Positions 43,466-52,653 of a stretch of 64,000 bases of DNA are shown one piece after another. The stretch is from Candidatus Melainabacteria bacterium (GTDB lineage: Bacteria; Cyanobacteriota; Vampirovibrionia; Obscuribacterales; Obscuribacteraceae). Each line of letters begins with the position of its first letter. Position 1 is the stretch's first letter. The stretch lies in assembly GCA_003242885.1 (NCBI GenBank), contig QKMZ01000007.1, positions 215,146-279,145 of the forward strand. The letters are read 5' to 3'. The notes below the pieces were generated by a model that did no database searches, was not told where the DNA came from, and worked only from the letters and a program-made list of their open reading frames with translations. The position numbers and the translations under genes are program-made.

Positions 43466-43651
43466 ATGTTGTTTCCAGAAAAAGAGAACGAGTTTGAAGT
43501 TTCCAGCGAGACAGTCATCAATCTGACATCTCAGGTCACAGAGAATGAGTTGGAACAGCTCCTCTCTAGCAAAAATGATACCGCGGAGTCATGCCCTGGT
43601 GGCGTTTGCCAGCTTAACTGGCGTCCGGCTCGCCGCTCTCAAGCCGCATAA
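43466..43651 (+). CDS. small peptide with CPGGVC motif, possible RiPP-like precursor
   Basis: A 61-residue frame starting at ATG 43466 with AGGTGA seven bases upstream. The first 42 residues are acidic and leader-like (EFEVSSETVINLTSQ, then ENELEQLL). Cys43-Pro-Gly-Gly-Val-Cys48 follows, and the tail is basic (WRPARRSQAA). The leader-plus-Cys-core layout resembles ribosomal peptide precursors, and the CxxxxC could also bind metal or form a disulfide. No modifying enzyme is adjacent; the only radical SAM gene in the window is pqqE, 19 kb away. That it is a real gene is likely but not certain. Confidence 0.5.
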   Translation: MLFPEKENEFEVSSETVINLTSQVTENELEQLLSSKNDTAESCPGGVCQLNWRPARRSQAA

Positions 43652-43984
43652 CCTACTCATGGCTGTGGATGCAAGTCTTTGCCCCCGCCTAAATCGCAAG
43701 TTTTCCAAATTTTTTAGACAGTCACGTTGGTGTTATATTTCGTGAATAGGATATTGACGGTAGATCTCTAGCACTTCCCGCTAAAGCTCTACTGCCGGGT
43801 GTTCCAGGGCTGAACCAAGACTTGGTCAGGTTGGACGATTAGGTTAGTCACTAAGTCACTATTTAGTAATTTTGACCTAGTAATTTATCCTCATGCCACA
43901 ACTTTTCCACACTTGTTCAATAGACTCTCAGGCACCCGCAGGAATCACCTGTCCATTCCCTTTCGCTTCTAAAAACTTACTACC
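43652..43984. other. 333-base intergenic region before the FHA gene
   Basis: AT-rich. It contains the palindrome ACCAAGACTTGGT at 43814-43826 and TTAGTCACTAAGTCACTA-type short repeats at 43844-43864. No gene or classical terminator was seen. Confidence 0.45.
43814..43826. promoter_or_regulatory. palindrome ACCAAG-A-CTTGGT
   Basis: Perfect six-base arms around one base, 159 bases before the FHA gene. It is the mirror of the site at 43400-43412. Confidence 0.4.
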
Positions 43985-44590
43985 GTGAACTTAATTACTA
44001 AGAAAACCGCGTATGGCCGGTACGCTGCCCTCGTGGACTTAGCCACCGGACTTCAAACAAGCCTCCTTCTAGACGAAGTACGCATTGGTCGCTCGCGCGA
44101 AAACGACATTGTGCTGGAAAGCGACCTAACAGCTTCCCGCAAACAGGCGCGCATCACACGCGTCGGCGATTGCTATTTCCTTGAGGATCTTGCCAGCACT
44201 AATGGCACCCTTCTCAACGGAAAGCAAATCCACGGGCGCGTTTTGCTGAATCATGATGACGTTCTAAACCTAGGACGGCGCATTTACCTGTTCTCGATGG
44301 TCGAGCCGGTCACCGAAGATGCGCCTACAGTCAACCTGGGCGACGGTTCAATGGTGTCGATTTTCCAGTCGGCACATCGAATGGTCTCTGAGGTGCTCAG
44401 CCACTTCAGTGCTAACAAGTCGTACCCGGCGGGTTCCATGTCCTATGCGGAATCGCTGGCAAAGACGGTTCCGCAGTCAGGCACTAATCGCTTGGGGCAA
44501 GGAAAACTTTTCGCTTCTGCTTTGAAGCAGTATCAGAAGAGAAAACAGATGCCGTCCATTACGGACCCTCGGGTCCATGTACACCGCTAG
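43985..44590 (+). CDS. FHA domain protein
   Basis: Phosphothreonine-binding protein of 201 residues from GTG 43985. The FHA domain (about residues 10-105) shows the conserved GRSRENDIVL, LTASRKQARI (in place of SRxHA) and LASTNGTLLNG motifs. SRKQA keeps the Ser and Arg, while Gln replaces the usual His. The C-terminal half is unstructured and basic. It is the natural reader for products of the Ser/Thr kinases in this window, but it is not linked to any of them in an operon. Confidence 0.88.
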   Translation: MNLITKKTAYGRYAALVDLATGLQTSLLLDEVRIGRSRENDIVLESDLTASRKQARITRVGDCYFLEDLASTNGTLLNGKQIHGRVLLNHDDVLNLGRRIYLFSMVEPVTEDAPTVNLGDGSMVSIFQSAHRMVSEVLSHFSANKSYPAGSMSYAESLAKTVPQSGTNRLGQGKLFASALKQYQKRKQMPSITDPRVHVHR

Positions 44591-44692
44591 TGTGTAGTGT
44601 CCGCGCCATGCGTCGACCGTTCAGTTGACACACTGTAGACATTGACGTTGCATATGGCGACGACCGGGCGATTTATTGCGTGCGCCTACAAG

Positions 44693-45292
44693 CTACTTTT
44701 CGGCTGGTGGTGCACTCGAGGTTGGTGCTTTTTTCTCGCCCGGTTTTATCGGTGGCAGATCGACAGCTCTACATACAAAAGACAGGTTGCGACCTGAGCC
44801 TGTGCTGATCATGATGGCTTCGATTAGAGGCGGGTTTACCTCCTTGTCTCCTTGCCATTCGACTACAAAGCTGGCACCAGAACCACCGGAGGTGTCATCG
44901 AGCCGCACGACAAAATCAGCAGTGGCCATAGGGTCCAGTAAGACCGGCTTAGGGACGTATTCTCTGATCAGTTTGCCAGTGTTTGATTGATATCTGACCG
45001 ACGAGATCACAATGGCATTTGCTTCGTCGGTGTTTCTAACACTCAAAGTTTCCGCCAAATTCAGCACTCTTTCACGGTCTTCCGTGTAAATGTGCGAGTA
45101 GACAGGCACATATGCGCGAGCATGTTTTGTAAAGGACGTGAGGGTTTTGGCGTCTACCTGCTTAAGATGCTTTTGCCAGCTCTCTGGGCTTTCGGACTCA
45201 GATGAGGCTGACGAACCATCCTGATTACAACCCTGGAAAAGCAGGGCTGATACAGTGAGAACGGCTAAGGACGTCGTAAAAGTAAAACGCAT
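44693..45292 (-). CDS. DUF3124 family lipoprotein
   Basis: A 199-residue exported lipoprotein. The signal is SLAVLTVSALLFQGC, with the lipobox Cys at about residue 22. After a Ser/Glu-rich spacer the domain has YVPVYSHIY, LNLAETLSVRNTDEANAI, GGSGASFVVEW and IEAIMISTGSGRNLSF. This matches the family called DUF3124, which has no known function. The C-terminus is Pro/Lys/Ser-rich. The start is ATG 45292. It is convergent with the FHA gene. Confidence 0.82.
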   Translation of the reverse strand: MRFTFTTSLAVLTVSALLFQGCNQDGSSASSESESPESWQKHLKQVDAKTLTSFTKHARAYVPVYSHIYTEDRERVLNLAETLSVRNTDEANAIVISSVRYQSNTGKLIREYVPKPVLLDPMATADFVVRLDDTSGGSGASFVVEWQGDKEVNPPLIEAIMISTGSGRNLSFVCRAVDLPPIKPGEKKAPTSSAPPAEK

Positions 45293-45525
45293 TGACTATA
45301 TCCTGGCGGTTTGCACTCTCTATTGTAGTGGCGTAAAGCTCGCTAAGGAACCGGCGGCGCCTGTTGGCGTCTACAAGTCAAGTGAATGGGGTGTGGCTGA
45401 TGCCGACAGGGCAGTTTTGTTGCTTTATCGCTACAAATTTACGAAGTGAGAATTTGAGAAAAACCTTCTCGAGCCCTCAATATTCCGTACCTGACGGTCA
45501 TTTTATAAATCAACCGCAATCCGTA

Positions 45526-45554
45526 TTCTTGAAAACCGGAGCTGCACGTATAAT
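45526..45554 (+). promoter_or_regulatory. promoter of the acyltransferase-domain gene
   Basis: TTCTTG (-35) and TATAAT (-10) are 17 bases apart. Transcription would begin about 75 bases before GTG 45637. The stretch 45293-45525 upstream shows no gene. Confidence 0.5.
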
Positions 45555-45636
45555 AGGAGTACTTTAGATAGCTTCTATATTATTATTGAAGCCCGGTATC
45601 ATCTAAGTCCCAAAACGTCCTCAGGAGCATCAAAGG

Positions 45637-46470
45637 GTGTCAAAAAACATATCCTTTTCGTGGTTAGCACGTTGCCGCTGGAACGTCCTCGACATGATCA
45701 ATGTGATCGGACGTGGGTCGGTTCCAACTTACATGTTTTACGAAATAGATATGACGTGGGCTGAACAGCTGCGTCTTCAGTTGAAAGAGAAGGGCATCAA
45801 GGTGACCGCCACCGCCATTCTTTTGAAAGCAATCGGCATTGCTCAGCGGTTGCATCCCGCCAGCCGCACCGCAATTTTGCCTTGGGGGCGCACGGTGACC
45901 TTCAATGACATCGTCGCCGGTTTTACCGTTGAGCGTTATGTCGGACAACAACCGGCAGTTTTCTTTGGTTCTATCGAGTCACCAGATTCCAAACCGCTTG
46001 TTCAAGTCGCTGAAGAGCTGCGTGCATACGGCGAAGATGAAATCTCGACCGTTCCTCAATTGGACATCGAAGATCGCTTCAATAACATGCCTTGGTTGTT
46101 CAGACAGTTTATTCTCTGGTTGGGATTGCGTTTTCCAAAAGTACGTTTGCGCTATATGGGCGCCACTTTTGGTCTCTCATCGCTCGGCAAATTCGGTTGC
46201 CGCGGTTTGATTCCCCCCTGCGTCAGCACTTCTACTTTCGGTGTCGGCACAATCGAACCTCGCGCTGTAGTCCGCGAAGGCGCGATTGTGGTTCGTCCGA
46301 TGATGACCTTGATTCTCAACTTTGACCACCGTCTAATTGACGGCGGACCTGCTGCACGATTCATGCAGGATGTTCAGAGACTCGTTGAAGGGGAGCTGCA
46401 AAGCCACATCGAAGAAGAGTTGCGCTTGCTCGATTCTCAATCGAAATCGATGGCAACGTCTCCAGCGTAA
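45637..46470 (+). CDS. stand-alone 2-oxoacid dehydrogenase acyltransferase catalytic domain
   Basis: A 277-residue protein from GTG 45637 (AGGAG nine bases upstream). It has the fold of the E2 catalytic domain only: VPTYMFYEIDMTWAEQLR, GIKVTATAILLKAIGIA, FGLSSLGKFGCRG, and LILNFDHRLIDGGPAARFM, which contains the HRxxDG active-site motif. No lipoyl domain or E1-binding domain precedes it. A related stand-alone group exists in bacteria; its acyl donor is unknown. It stands alone under its own promoter. Confidence 0.8.
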   Translation: MSKNISFSWLARCRWNVLDMINVIGRGSVPTYMFYEIDMTWAEQLRLQLKEKGIKVTATAILLKAIGIAQRLHPASRTAILPWGRTVTFNDIVAGFTVERYVGQQPAVFFGSIESPDSKPLVQVAEELRAYGEDEISTVPQLDIEDRFNNMPWLFRQFILWLGLRFPKVRLRYMGATFGLSSLGKFGCRGLIPPCVSTSTFGVGTIEPRAVVREGAIVVRPMMTLILNFDHRLIDGGPAARFMQDVQRLVEGELQSHIEEELRLLDSQSKSMATSPA

Positions 46471-46484
46471 GACGACGTAAGTTA

Positions 46485-47681
46485 TCAGTTCTTGTTCGAG
46501 TTCGTATCTGGTATCGGCGAACCGATTACTTTGCCTTGGACCGTAAGGTTTTCCGGTCCGATAAGCTTCAGTATTTCTGGCAAAGCCTTTTCAGCCGCGG
46601 CTACACCCGCTGCGACTGCGGTTTTTGCGTCTTTGCGTTTTGTCGATACCATTCGAATGCCGTTGACGTCCGGATGAATAACTATGTTTGCTAGCTTTAC
46701 TGATTCCTGATCGACTTTCGCCAGGTGCAGGCAAATGACGCGGTGCGCAACGCTGCCGAGTTTTTCGAATTCACTCATCGGCAATTCGTCGATGCGCTCA
46801 TCAATATCTACGGCGATGATGATGTCTGCGCCCATATCGCGCACCTGCTGAGTGGGCAAGTTGACGAGCACACCGCCGTCTACAAATAGTTTGTCCTCGA
46901 TCTTCACTGGGCGGCGCAGCATTGGCAATGCGCAACTAGCCTGTAGTGCTCTGCCAAAATTGCCTTTGGACAAGGCGTAGGGTTTGCCATCAACCAGGTT
47001 GAGAGCGACTGCGCAAAACGGAATTTTGAAAGATTCGATGTTTTTGTCTTCACACGGAAGTGACTTATCCATGTACTTGCGGAAAATGTTGCCACGATAG
47101 AGACCATCGTATTGATGCGAACCTACCGCCTTCAGCGAAAGAAATGCAGGAGCCACAGCCAATCGCAAACCAATTGGAGCAGTCATAAAATGCTTCATAT
47201 ACAAGCCGCGGGTGAATTTCTCCTCCATCTCGCAAATTGGAACACCGGCAGCATAAAGTCCACCGATGACCGAGCCCATGCTAGTGCCAGCGATGTAATC
47301 GACATGCACTCCTTCCCGCTCGAGCACTTCCAAGACACCAATATGGGCTGCTCCGCGCATGCCACCACCGCCGAGGGCAAGCCCGATTCTGGGGCGGCGT
47401 TTTGGTGAAACAACCACATCTGGCGAAGAAATCTCTGCTTTGTTTGCCTCGTTGAGCTGCTCGGCCGCTTCCTTTAACTGCGCTGTGGTTTCGTTTAACT
47501 GCGCGGTGGTTTCATTCAACTGCTCGGTTATTGAGTTGAGCTGCTTCGATGTGAGATGCGCTTGCGCAAAAGCAGGAGCTGGATTGAAAGCGGAGGCAGA
47601 AAATAGAGCAGTCAAAAAAGCTGCTGTGAGGCAGGTGACAGGCTTTCGTGCTCTGGCTCCTTTCTCTATGTCCAACTCCAT
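46485..47681 (-). CDS. exported patatin-like phospholipase
   Basis: ATG 47681 gives 398 residues with a signal peptide (residues about 15-40, VTCLTAAFLTALFSASAF). The longer frame would overlap the previous gene by more than 80 bases. A short coiled coil follows with QLNETTA repeated in heptads. The patatin domain (about 95-290) has LALGGGGMRGAAHIG for the oxyanion hole, Ser in AGTSMGS, and Asp in FVDGGVLVNLP. It resembles RssA-type proteins. A periplasmic or outer-membrane location is inferred from the signal. It overlaps the MshEN-like gene by 16 bases. Confidence 0.88.
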   Translation of the reverse strand: MELDIEKGARARKPVTCLTAAFLTALFSASAFNPAPAFAQAHLTSKQLNSITEQLNETTAQLNETTAQLKEAAEQLNEANKAEISSPDVVVSPKRRPRIGLALGGGGMRGAAHIGVLEVLEREGVHVDYIAGTSMGSVIGGLYAAGVPICEMEEKFTRGLYMKHFMTAPIGLRLAVAPAFLSLKAVGSHQYDGLYRGNIFRKYMDKSLPCEDKNIESFKIPFCAVALNLVDGKPYALSKGNFGRALQASCALPMLRRPVKIEDKLFVDGGVLVNLPTQQVRDMGADIIIAVDIDERIDELPMSEFEKLGSVAHRVICLHLAKVDQESVKLANIVIHPDVNGIRMVSTKRKDAKTAVAAGVAAAEKALPEILKLIGPENLTVQGKVIGSPIPDTNSNKN

Positions 47682-48883
47682 TGCATACGAATCGGGATTG
47701 TCCAACCTAATTTGGCAATTGCCTCGTCCACAGTGAGGGTTGTTTTGACGCACATCTTCAGTAGTTCGATTGCTTGTTCTGAAGAGAGCAGCCCTTCTTT
47801 ATAAAGAGACTGCGTGCGCAAAACGCTGTAGAGCATCTGATCATTGATTATATTTGCATCGAGCAATTTTTTGCCGACTCTGACAGGTTTATCTCCTTCC
47901 GAGGCGATCTTCTCGATAATGCTACGGTCAGCGACTTTGGCTGCTACAAGCAGGTCGCCAAAACGCATCAGTTCTGCTTGAACTTGTGGTGGCGGATTTA
48001 GTTCTGCCATAGCCTGGTAAACGCCGATGTTTTTAATTTTGCAATTTCGTAGCGCTTCGGCTGCCTGATAGGGCTTCAGGTAACTCTGCACAAGATCGAG
48101 CATTGTCATCGCTGATTCGAGCAATGAGTGAGTCAAAAGGCCATTGTCCAGAAGAAGCTTGGTCAGCGGCACTTCGAGCAACACTTCATGCTCAAGCAAG
48201 TCCATCAAATCGGACTCCGAAACTACCATAGACATGGCCAGAAGCTCCGGCAGGCGCAAACTGGCGCCCGAGCAGTCTTTGTGAATTCCCTGCTCGAACA
48301 TGATTTGCCAAACCGAATGGCGTTTGTCGCAAGCAATGCGCAGCGCTCTGACGGCGTCATCGCGCGCAACCTTCTCTTCCCTTACGAGCTTCAGAAGCGT
48401 AATTGATTCGAGCACCACACGGCGGCTTTGGTAGCGCATGAACACGATGGAGCGCGTAAGTGGCATCCCGGTTTCATTCGCTTTCTTGATCGCACTAGCG
48501 AGCTGGTCCATGGTTAAAGCCGTAGCATCGACCATTAGCTCTGTCAGAGCATTTGTCTCAACCTTGGGCGGCGGCGGTCTGTCCAGCACTATGCCCATCA
48601 TGGTCAGCGCCTCGAGGATAGAAAACTCATTCTGCCTGGCACAAATCACCGCTGCTACTGCTGTGTCTACATTGATCTTTTCGGCTTTAACGAGTTCGTG
48701 CGCATCCATCGCAAAACGCAGTGTCTGCTCGGTAGAGTGGCGCAGGATGAGAATCGCCTGGCTCAGAGACATGCCCAGCTTTTTGGCTGTAGCCATTGCT
48801 TCCTGAGCTTCTTCAGGCCCGACAATCTTTGCCGAGACAACTATTTGGTAAAAGGGATCGACCTGAGTCGTTCGTTCTTGCAT
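47666..48883 (-). CDS. helical repeat protein resembling MshEN/GspE N-terminal modules
   Basis: A 405-residue protein with no signal peptide. Repeated helical units fit the pattern (L/F)..LLV.A..(I/V)....L..A......L...L...G.(I/L)....L..A: for example LMVDATALTMDQLASAIKKANETG, RLPELLAMSMVVSESDLMDLL and RFGDLLVAAKVADRSIIEKIA. This is like the N-terminal domain of type II secretion and type IV pilus ATPases, which can bind cyclic di-GMP. No ATPase domain follows. It overlaps the patatin gene by 16 bases, so the two are co-expressed. The family call is an inference. Confidence 0.6.
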   Translation of the reverse strand: MQERTTQVDPFYQIVVSAKIVGPEEAQEAMATAKKLGMSLSQAILILRHSTEQTLRFAMDAHELVKAEKINVDTAVAAVICARQNEFSILEALTMMGIVLDRPPPPKVETNALTELMVDATALTMDQLASAIKKANETGMPLTRSIVFMRYQSRRVVLESITLLKLVREEKVARDDAVRALRIACDKRHSVWQIMFEQGIHKDCSGASLRLPELLAMSMVVSESDLMDLLEHEVLLEVPLTKLLLDNGLLTHSLLESAMTMLDLVQSYLKPYQAAEALRNCKIKNIGVYQAMAELNPPPQVQAELMRFGDLLVAAKVADRSIIEKIASEGDKPVRVGKKLLDANIINDQMLYSVLRTQSLYKEGLLSSEQAIELLKMCVKTTLTVDEAIAKLGWTIPIRMQWSWT

Positions 48884-49117
48884 GTTTCACCGTCGCCTTT
48901 CATGGGTCAGGCTGGGTTGGGGTAGTAATAGGTCGCCATCGAACGTATAAAAAAGAGTTTCCATCTACCTTATTCCACCGGAATCCGTCTAATCTACGCC
49001 GTAGAGAGGGGCGACAAGATTTAACGAACGCTGTTTTGCGTCCTATAAACAACGTTTTGTTGTATGCCGCGGTGGTTGGATCACTGACCCCACGGCACTT
49101 GGAGCTGTTTCGTCGCC

Positions 49118-49585
49118 TTAGCGATCGTCGTAAACCCGGCAGCGAAATTCCTGTGAAAACAAGTCGTCGATTACATCCGCGGCATGCGAGACATTCCAGA
49201 TGAGGGTGTTCAATTCTTCCTGGTCCAGCCCGGCTATTGGTCTCTGAGACGTAACCAAAATGATTTCCTCGTGGGAGCTTAACGAGCAGCAATTCAGCTC
49301 CTGGTTGAGTTCTAAGCACCGCTGAAAAAACCTTTCACGGTCGGTATCAGGAAAGTGAACAATAGGACTGGTGACCCGCAGCATGATTTTGCCCGACTTG
49401 TCCTCCTGCAGGAAGATGTACACTTTGGCAGAGCCTTCCATAAGCCACCAGCCGCAGCTGTCGCGCTCGCCGTCCAGCGCATGACCATCCATGTCCAACT
49501 TGCGCCGCTTGAAGTAATCAGAAAGCATTGCGACGACACTCTCGACGGTTCCCTTGGGTGGTGTTTTTGTGCCGAAAAGACCCAT
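49118..49585 (-). CDS. YbjN domain protein
   Basis: A 155-residue cytoplasmic protein of the YbjN/type III chaperone-like fold. VESVVAMLSDYFKRRKLDMDGH is the first helix, followed by strands (CGWWLMEGSAKVYIFLQED, IMLRVTSPIVHFP). CLELNQELNCCSLSSHEEIILVTSQRPI and a C-terminal helix VSHAADVIDDLF follow. Family members are often regulatory or chaperone-like; a precise role is unknown. ATG 49585 is the start. Confidence 0.72.
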   Translation of the reverse strand: MGLFGTKTPPKGTVESVVAMLSDYFKRRKLDMDGHALDGERDSCGWWLMEGSAKVYIFLQEDKSGKIMLRVTSPIVHFPDTDRERFFQRCLELNQELNCCSLSSHEEIILVTSQRPIAGLDQEELNTLIWNVSHAADVIDDLFSQEFRCRVYDDR

Positions 49586-49712
49586 TTTCTGTCCTCATAG
49601 ATTGGAGCTGGGCGTCAGCGCATATTTTAGCCGGTAGCCGCTCATACTTTCAGTTTGCAAAATCGCTAGAATTTTCCATTGAACGTCCTGCGACTCGACT
49701 GAGGATTGCAAA

Positions 49713-51345
49713 TTGCGAAAATCAAAACGCGCCGTCGTTCTAGACCGCAGCGCCCCGGCTAAGGTTCTTGGTTGTTGCTATTGCCTACTCACCCTTGTTT
49801 GCATGGTTTTGGTCTCCTGCACACCTGAGGTGAAAGAGTCGCCCGTTGTTACCACGCTTGCGGATCCAGCATTGATTGACTGGGATAATGCGAAAGTTTC
49901 AGTCGACTCCAAAATCGTCAAATATGCCGGCAGGCCTTTCCTGAAAACTTCCCAGCGTGATAAGGAAGCAGAAGTTGCGGTTGACGCGTACATCAACTGG
50001 AAAGGTGGAACGGCGCCGCATCTGCCCGTTAAAACTGCCGTGGAGGACAGAGTCGTGGAAGATTGGCGGGCGGATTTTGGAACCGAAAACATCTCGGATC
50101 AAAGACGGTCCGCAATTGCTGCGTGCTCGCAAATCGTGCACTTTAACTGCGCTTTCGAACGGAAAGATTCTTATCAGCGGAGGGCTTGATGGTAGTGGCA
50201 CTCCTATTGATGAGTGCGAATTGTATGATCCGAAGAATCAGACAATGGCAAGATTTGCACCACTGGCGATGCCCCGCACTGGGCACACGGTCATCGAAAT
50301 TGGCGGTGGAAAACTTGTGGTAGTCGGTGGCAAAACCGTAACGAACCGATCCAACGCTGAAGGCGATCTAACTTCCAATGTCGAGGTGTGGAGTCAAGAA
50401 AAGAATAAGTTTGACGTGGTTGGAAAAGTAAAGGAAGCGAGCTTTCAGCCGCAACTCTTGTTGATTGATAAGTCCCACGTGTTTATCACTAATGGTCATA
50501 AGTTTTCTGGCGACCTTGAGACCACCGAATCACCACCGGCAGAAATATATTCTGATCTCGCTTCGGCTGAGATGCTTAACTATCAAATTATTACCGAATT
50601 GGCTGATTCCACTGGTAATTCTTATATACGGAAGTATTCGATTGATACAGATGCTATCAATGCTGCTTTCTCCATCGTGCCATCGACGGCTAGCCTCTTT
50701 CCTGTAAAGGATTCGAATGGCACACATGAACTTGCCGGATGGGGTGGCATTTCTCTTGCATCCGGTAAGGTTTTCATGGTTGGAGGCGTGTTTGTACATG
50801 AACTCGGACATGCGATAAACAAGTCTTGGACACTTGATGTAAAAGCGAAACGCTTAGTAGCGGGGGCAAACTTGCTAAATGCAAGGGCCGACGCCACCCT
50901 TACCCGTATGCGGTCTGGAAAAATCTTGGTTAGTGGAGGTCAAGGCGAGAACCTTCAGTATCTTAGAACTTGTGAAATTTTTGATACTGTCACAGGAAAA
51001 TTTTCCAAGTTTGCTCCATTGGAATCAGAAAGAGCCGGACACACCGTAGCAGAGTTGGATGACGGCACGCTCGTTGTCTTTGGTGGTCGTCATAGTGACG
51101 TTGTGGGTACCGCAGAAAGTGCATTAGCCACAATTGAAGTTCTAAAACCAGGCGATAGCGCGTTCAGTGTTGTTGGCAAAATGCACCAAGGGCGTGAGAA
51201 TCCGACCTTGTATGTCGATACTGCAGGCAATGTTTTGGTTACTGGTGGAACCTACTTTGCTGGGATATCTAACAGTCCGCTTGAAGCTGGTTCTGAACTA
51301 CTCCGTGGTGAAAAATTAAAAGGGTTAATTACTTCGCTACAGTGA
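49713..51345 (+). pseudogene. Kelch-repeat lipoprotein gene split by a frameshift
   Basis: Two overlapping frames make one protein. The first (49713-50189, TTG with GAGGA eight bases upstream) has a lipoprotein signal ending LVSC and the start of a secreted domain. The second (49957-51345) carries six or so Kelch-type beta-propeller blades with repeating GKILISGGLDGSGTPIDECELYDP, GKLVVVGGKTV and GTLVVFGGRHS units but lacks any signal. The +1 switch must lie near 50080-50110, just before LLRARKSCTLTALSNGK. It could be a real inactivation or a sequencing error. An intact form would be a surface beta-propeller protein. The 3' end overlaps the convergent kinase gene. Confidence 0.72.
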
Positions 51346-52300
51346 GGTCTTTTTCTGTGATGGGCACTACGCCTTCGCGGTGATATTGCAGAGTCCCAGC
51401 GAGCACTGCCATGTTGGCGGCGGTGTGGATGTCTTTGCCCCGGTGAAGTGATGCGCACATTGCGGCGAATGATTGTTCACCACAGCCGGTGGCATCACCC
51501 ATCGCATTGTCGGATACTTGAGGGCACTCGATCAGTTTCTCTCCGTCCTTTGAAGCCAGTACCGCGCCATCCTTGCCGCGTGTGAGGAGTACATGCTGTG
51601 GACCCATCGCCACAAGCTTCCTCGCCGCATCTATGGCTGAGCTGTTGTCCTTGATTTGAATTCCTGTGAGATGTTCTGCCTCTTCGTCGTTCGGTTTCAG
51701 GAGAAAGATGTCGCTGTTTATCAAAGACGATACATCAGCTCCGCTTCGCGCGCCGCCTGGATCCAACATTACTTTGATGTGGTGCTCGCGTGCCTTCTGA
51801 ATTGCGAAAATTGCCGTGCCGAAAGGAATTTCCATTGACAGGATGAGCATGCCTTTGTTCCTTGAGACGGCGCGAAATAGATGGTCAGACTGCAAGAGAT
51901 CATCCGGTGAAAGCTCTGAATTGACGCCTTCGACCACATAGGTATGCTTTTTACCTTCTTCGTCCATGGCCATGAGCGTAATGCCTGGCCAGCCGGTTTC
52001 TTTATCGAATCGCACGAAGCGAATGCCCGAACAGTCCACCCCTGCTTCAATTAAAGCATCCACTGGCGGTCTCCACAGACCGAAAGGATCCTGGGTTGTA
52101 CGTCCAACCATCGCGACTTTGCTTTGTCCCAACAGAGCTGCCAGCATTTGACCGACATAACGGGATTTGCCGCCGGGCCCAACCTTTAACTTGGTTCCGT
52201 ATCCGATCTCGCCTTGCTTTACCAGTGTTGGAAATCCAAAGCCAACAATGTCCGTATTGAATGACCCGATTACCAGGGCCGACAGACTGTCAAAACTCAC
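51329..52300 (-). CDS. PfkB family carbohydrate kinase
   Basis: Ribokinase-type sugar kinase, 323 residues from GTG 52300. VGPGGKSRYVGQMLAALLGQSK forms the substrate lid region. Asp in VMLDPGG, NSDIFLLKPNDEEAEHLTG and VLLTRGKDGAVLA are typical of the ATP half. The C-terminal signature reads GDATGCGEQSFAAM in place of DTxGAGDxF, so the catalytic-base Asp is replaced by Glu. Activity may be altered. The sugar cannot be named. It is convergent with the Kelch gene by 17 bases. Confidence 0.82.
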   Translation of the reverse strand: MSFDSLSALVIGSFNTDIVGFGFPTLVKQGEIGYGTKLKVGPGGKSRYVGQMLAALLGQSKVAMVGRTTQDPFGLWRPPVDALIEAGVDCSGIRFVRFDKETGWPGITLMAMDEEGKKHTYVVEGVNSELSPDDLLQSDHLFRAVSRNKGMLILSMEIPFGTAIFAIQKAREHHIKVMLDPGGARSGADVSSLINSDIFLLKPNDEEAEHLTGIQIKDNSSAIDAARKLVAMGPQHVLLTRGKDGAVLASKDGEKLIECPQVSDNAMGDATGCGEQSFAAMCASLHRGKDIHTAANMAVLAGTLQYHREGVVPITEKDLTVAK

Positions 52301-52653
52301 CGTTTGGTACCTATAGGGCGCTAGCCTGAACGAGCTACTAGGAATGCCTGGAGTTCAAAATTATACCTGCATACATTGCCCTAGATTACGATTTGGCTCC
52401 TACTCGCGACCAAATTTCGGAACATTTCAAGGGTATCTGTGTCTTATGGTGAGTACGGATGCAACCAGAGTGGTTGTAATCCAAGGGGGGAAAAGAGTTT
52501 TCTTTCACACGAATTTCATTCGTGTAGCGAAAACTATAGTAGGGGGAACTTATTTCTCAGACGCTGCAACACCGCTTGGTTGCTGGCTTTGCCATGTTTT
52601 CCAGGTCGAATTGGTGAGTGTGCGCGCGAGCAAGTAAGCTGGAGGGTAGTCCA
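52301..52653. other. 353-base intergenic region
   Basis: Between divergent genes. It contains the hairpin ACACGAAT-TTC-ATTCGTGT (52507-52525) and a TATAGT box at 52534-52539 near it. No gene-like frame was recognised. Confidence 0.4.
52507..52525. promoter_or_regulatory. inverted repeat next to a -10-like box
   Basis: Eight-base arms ACACGAAT/ATTCGTGT with a three-base loop, nine bases before TATAGT. Fits an operator placed over the spacer of a promoter for the 52654 gene. Confidence 0.4.

Noticed and set aside
45255..45567. Plus-strand frames between the DUF3124 and acyltransferase genes
   Set aside because: No family pattern; they overlap the lipoprotein start and the promoter.
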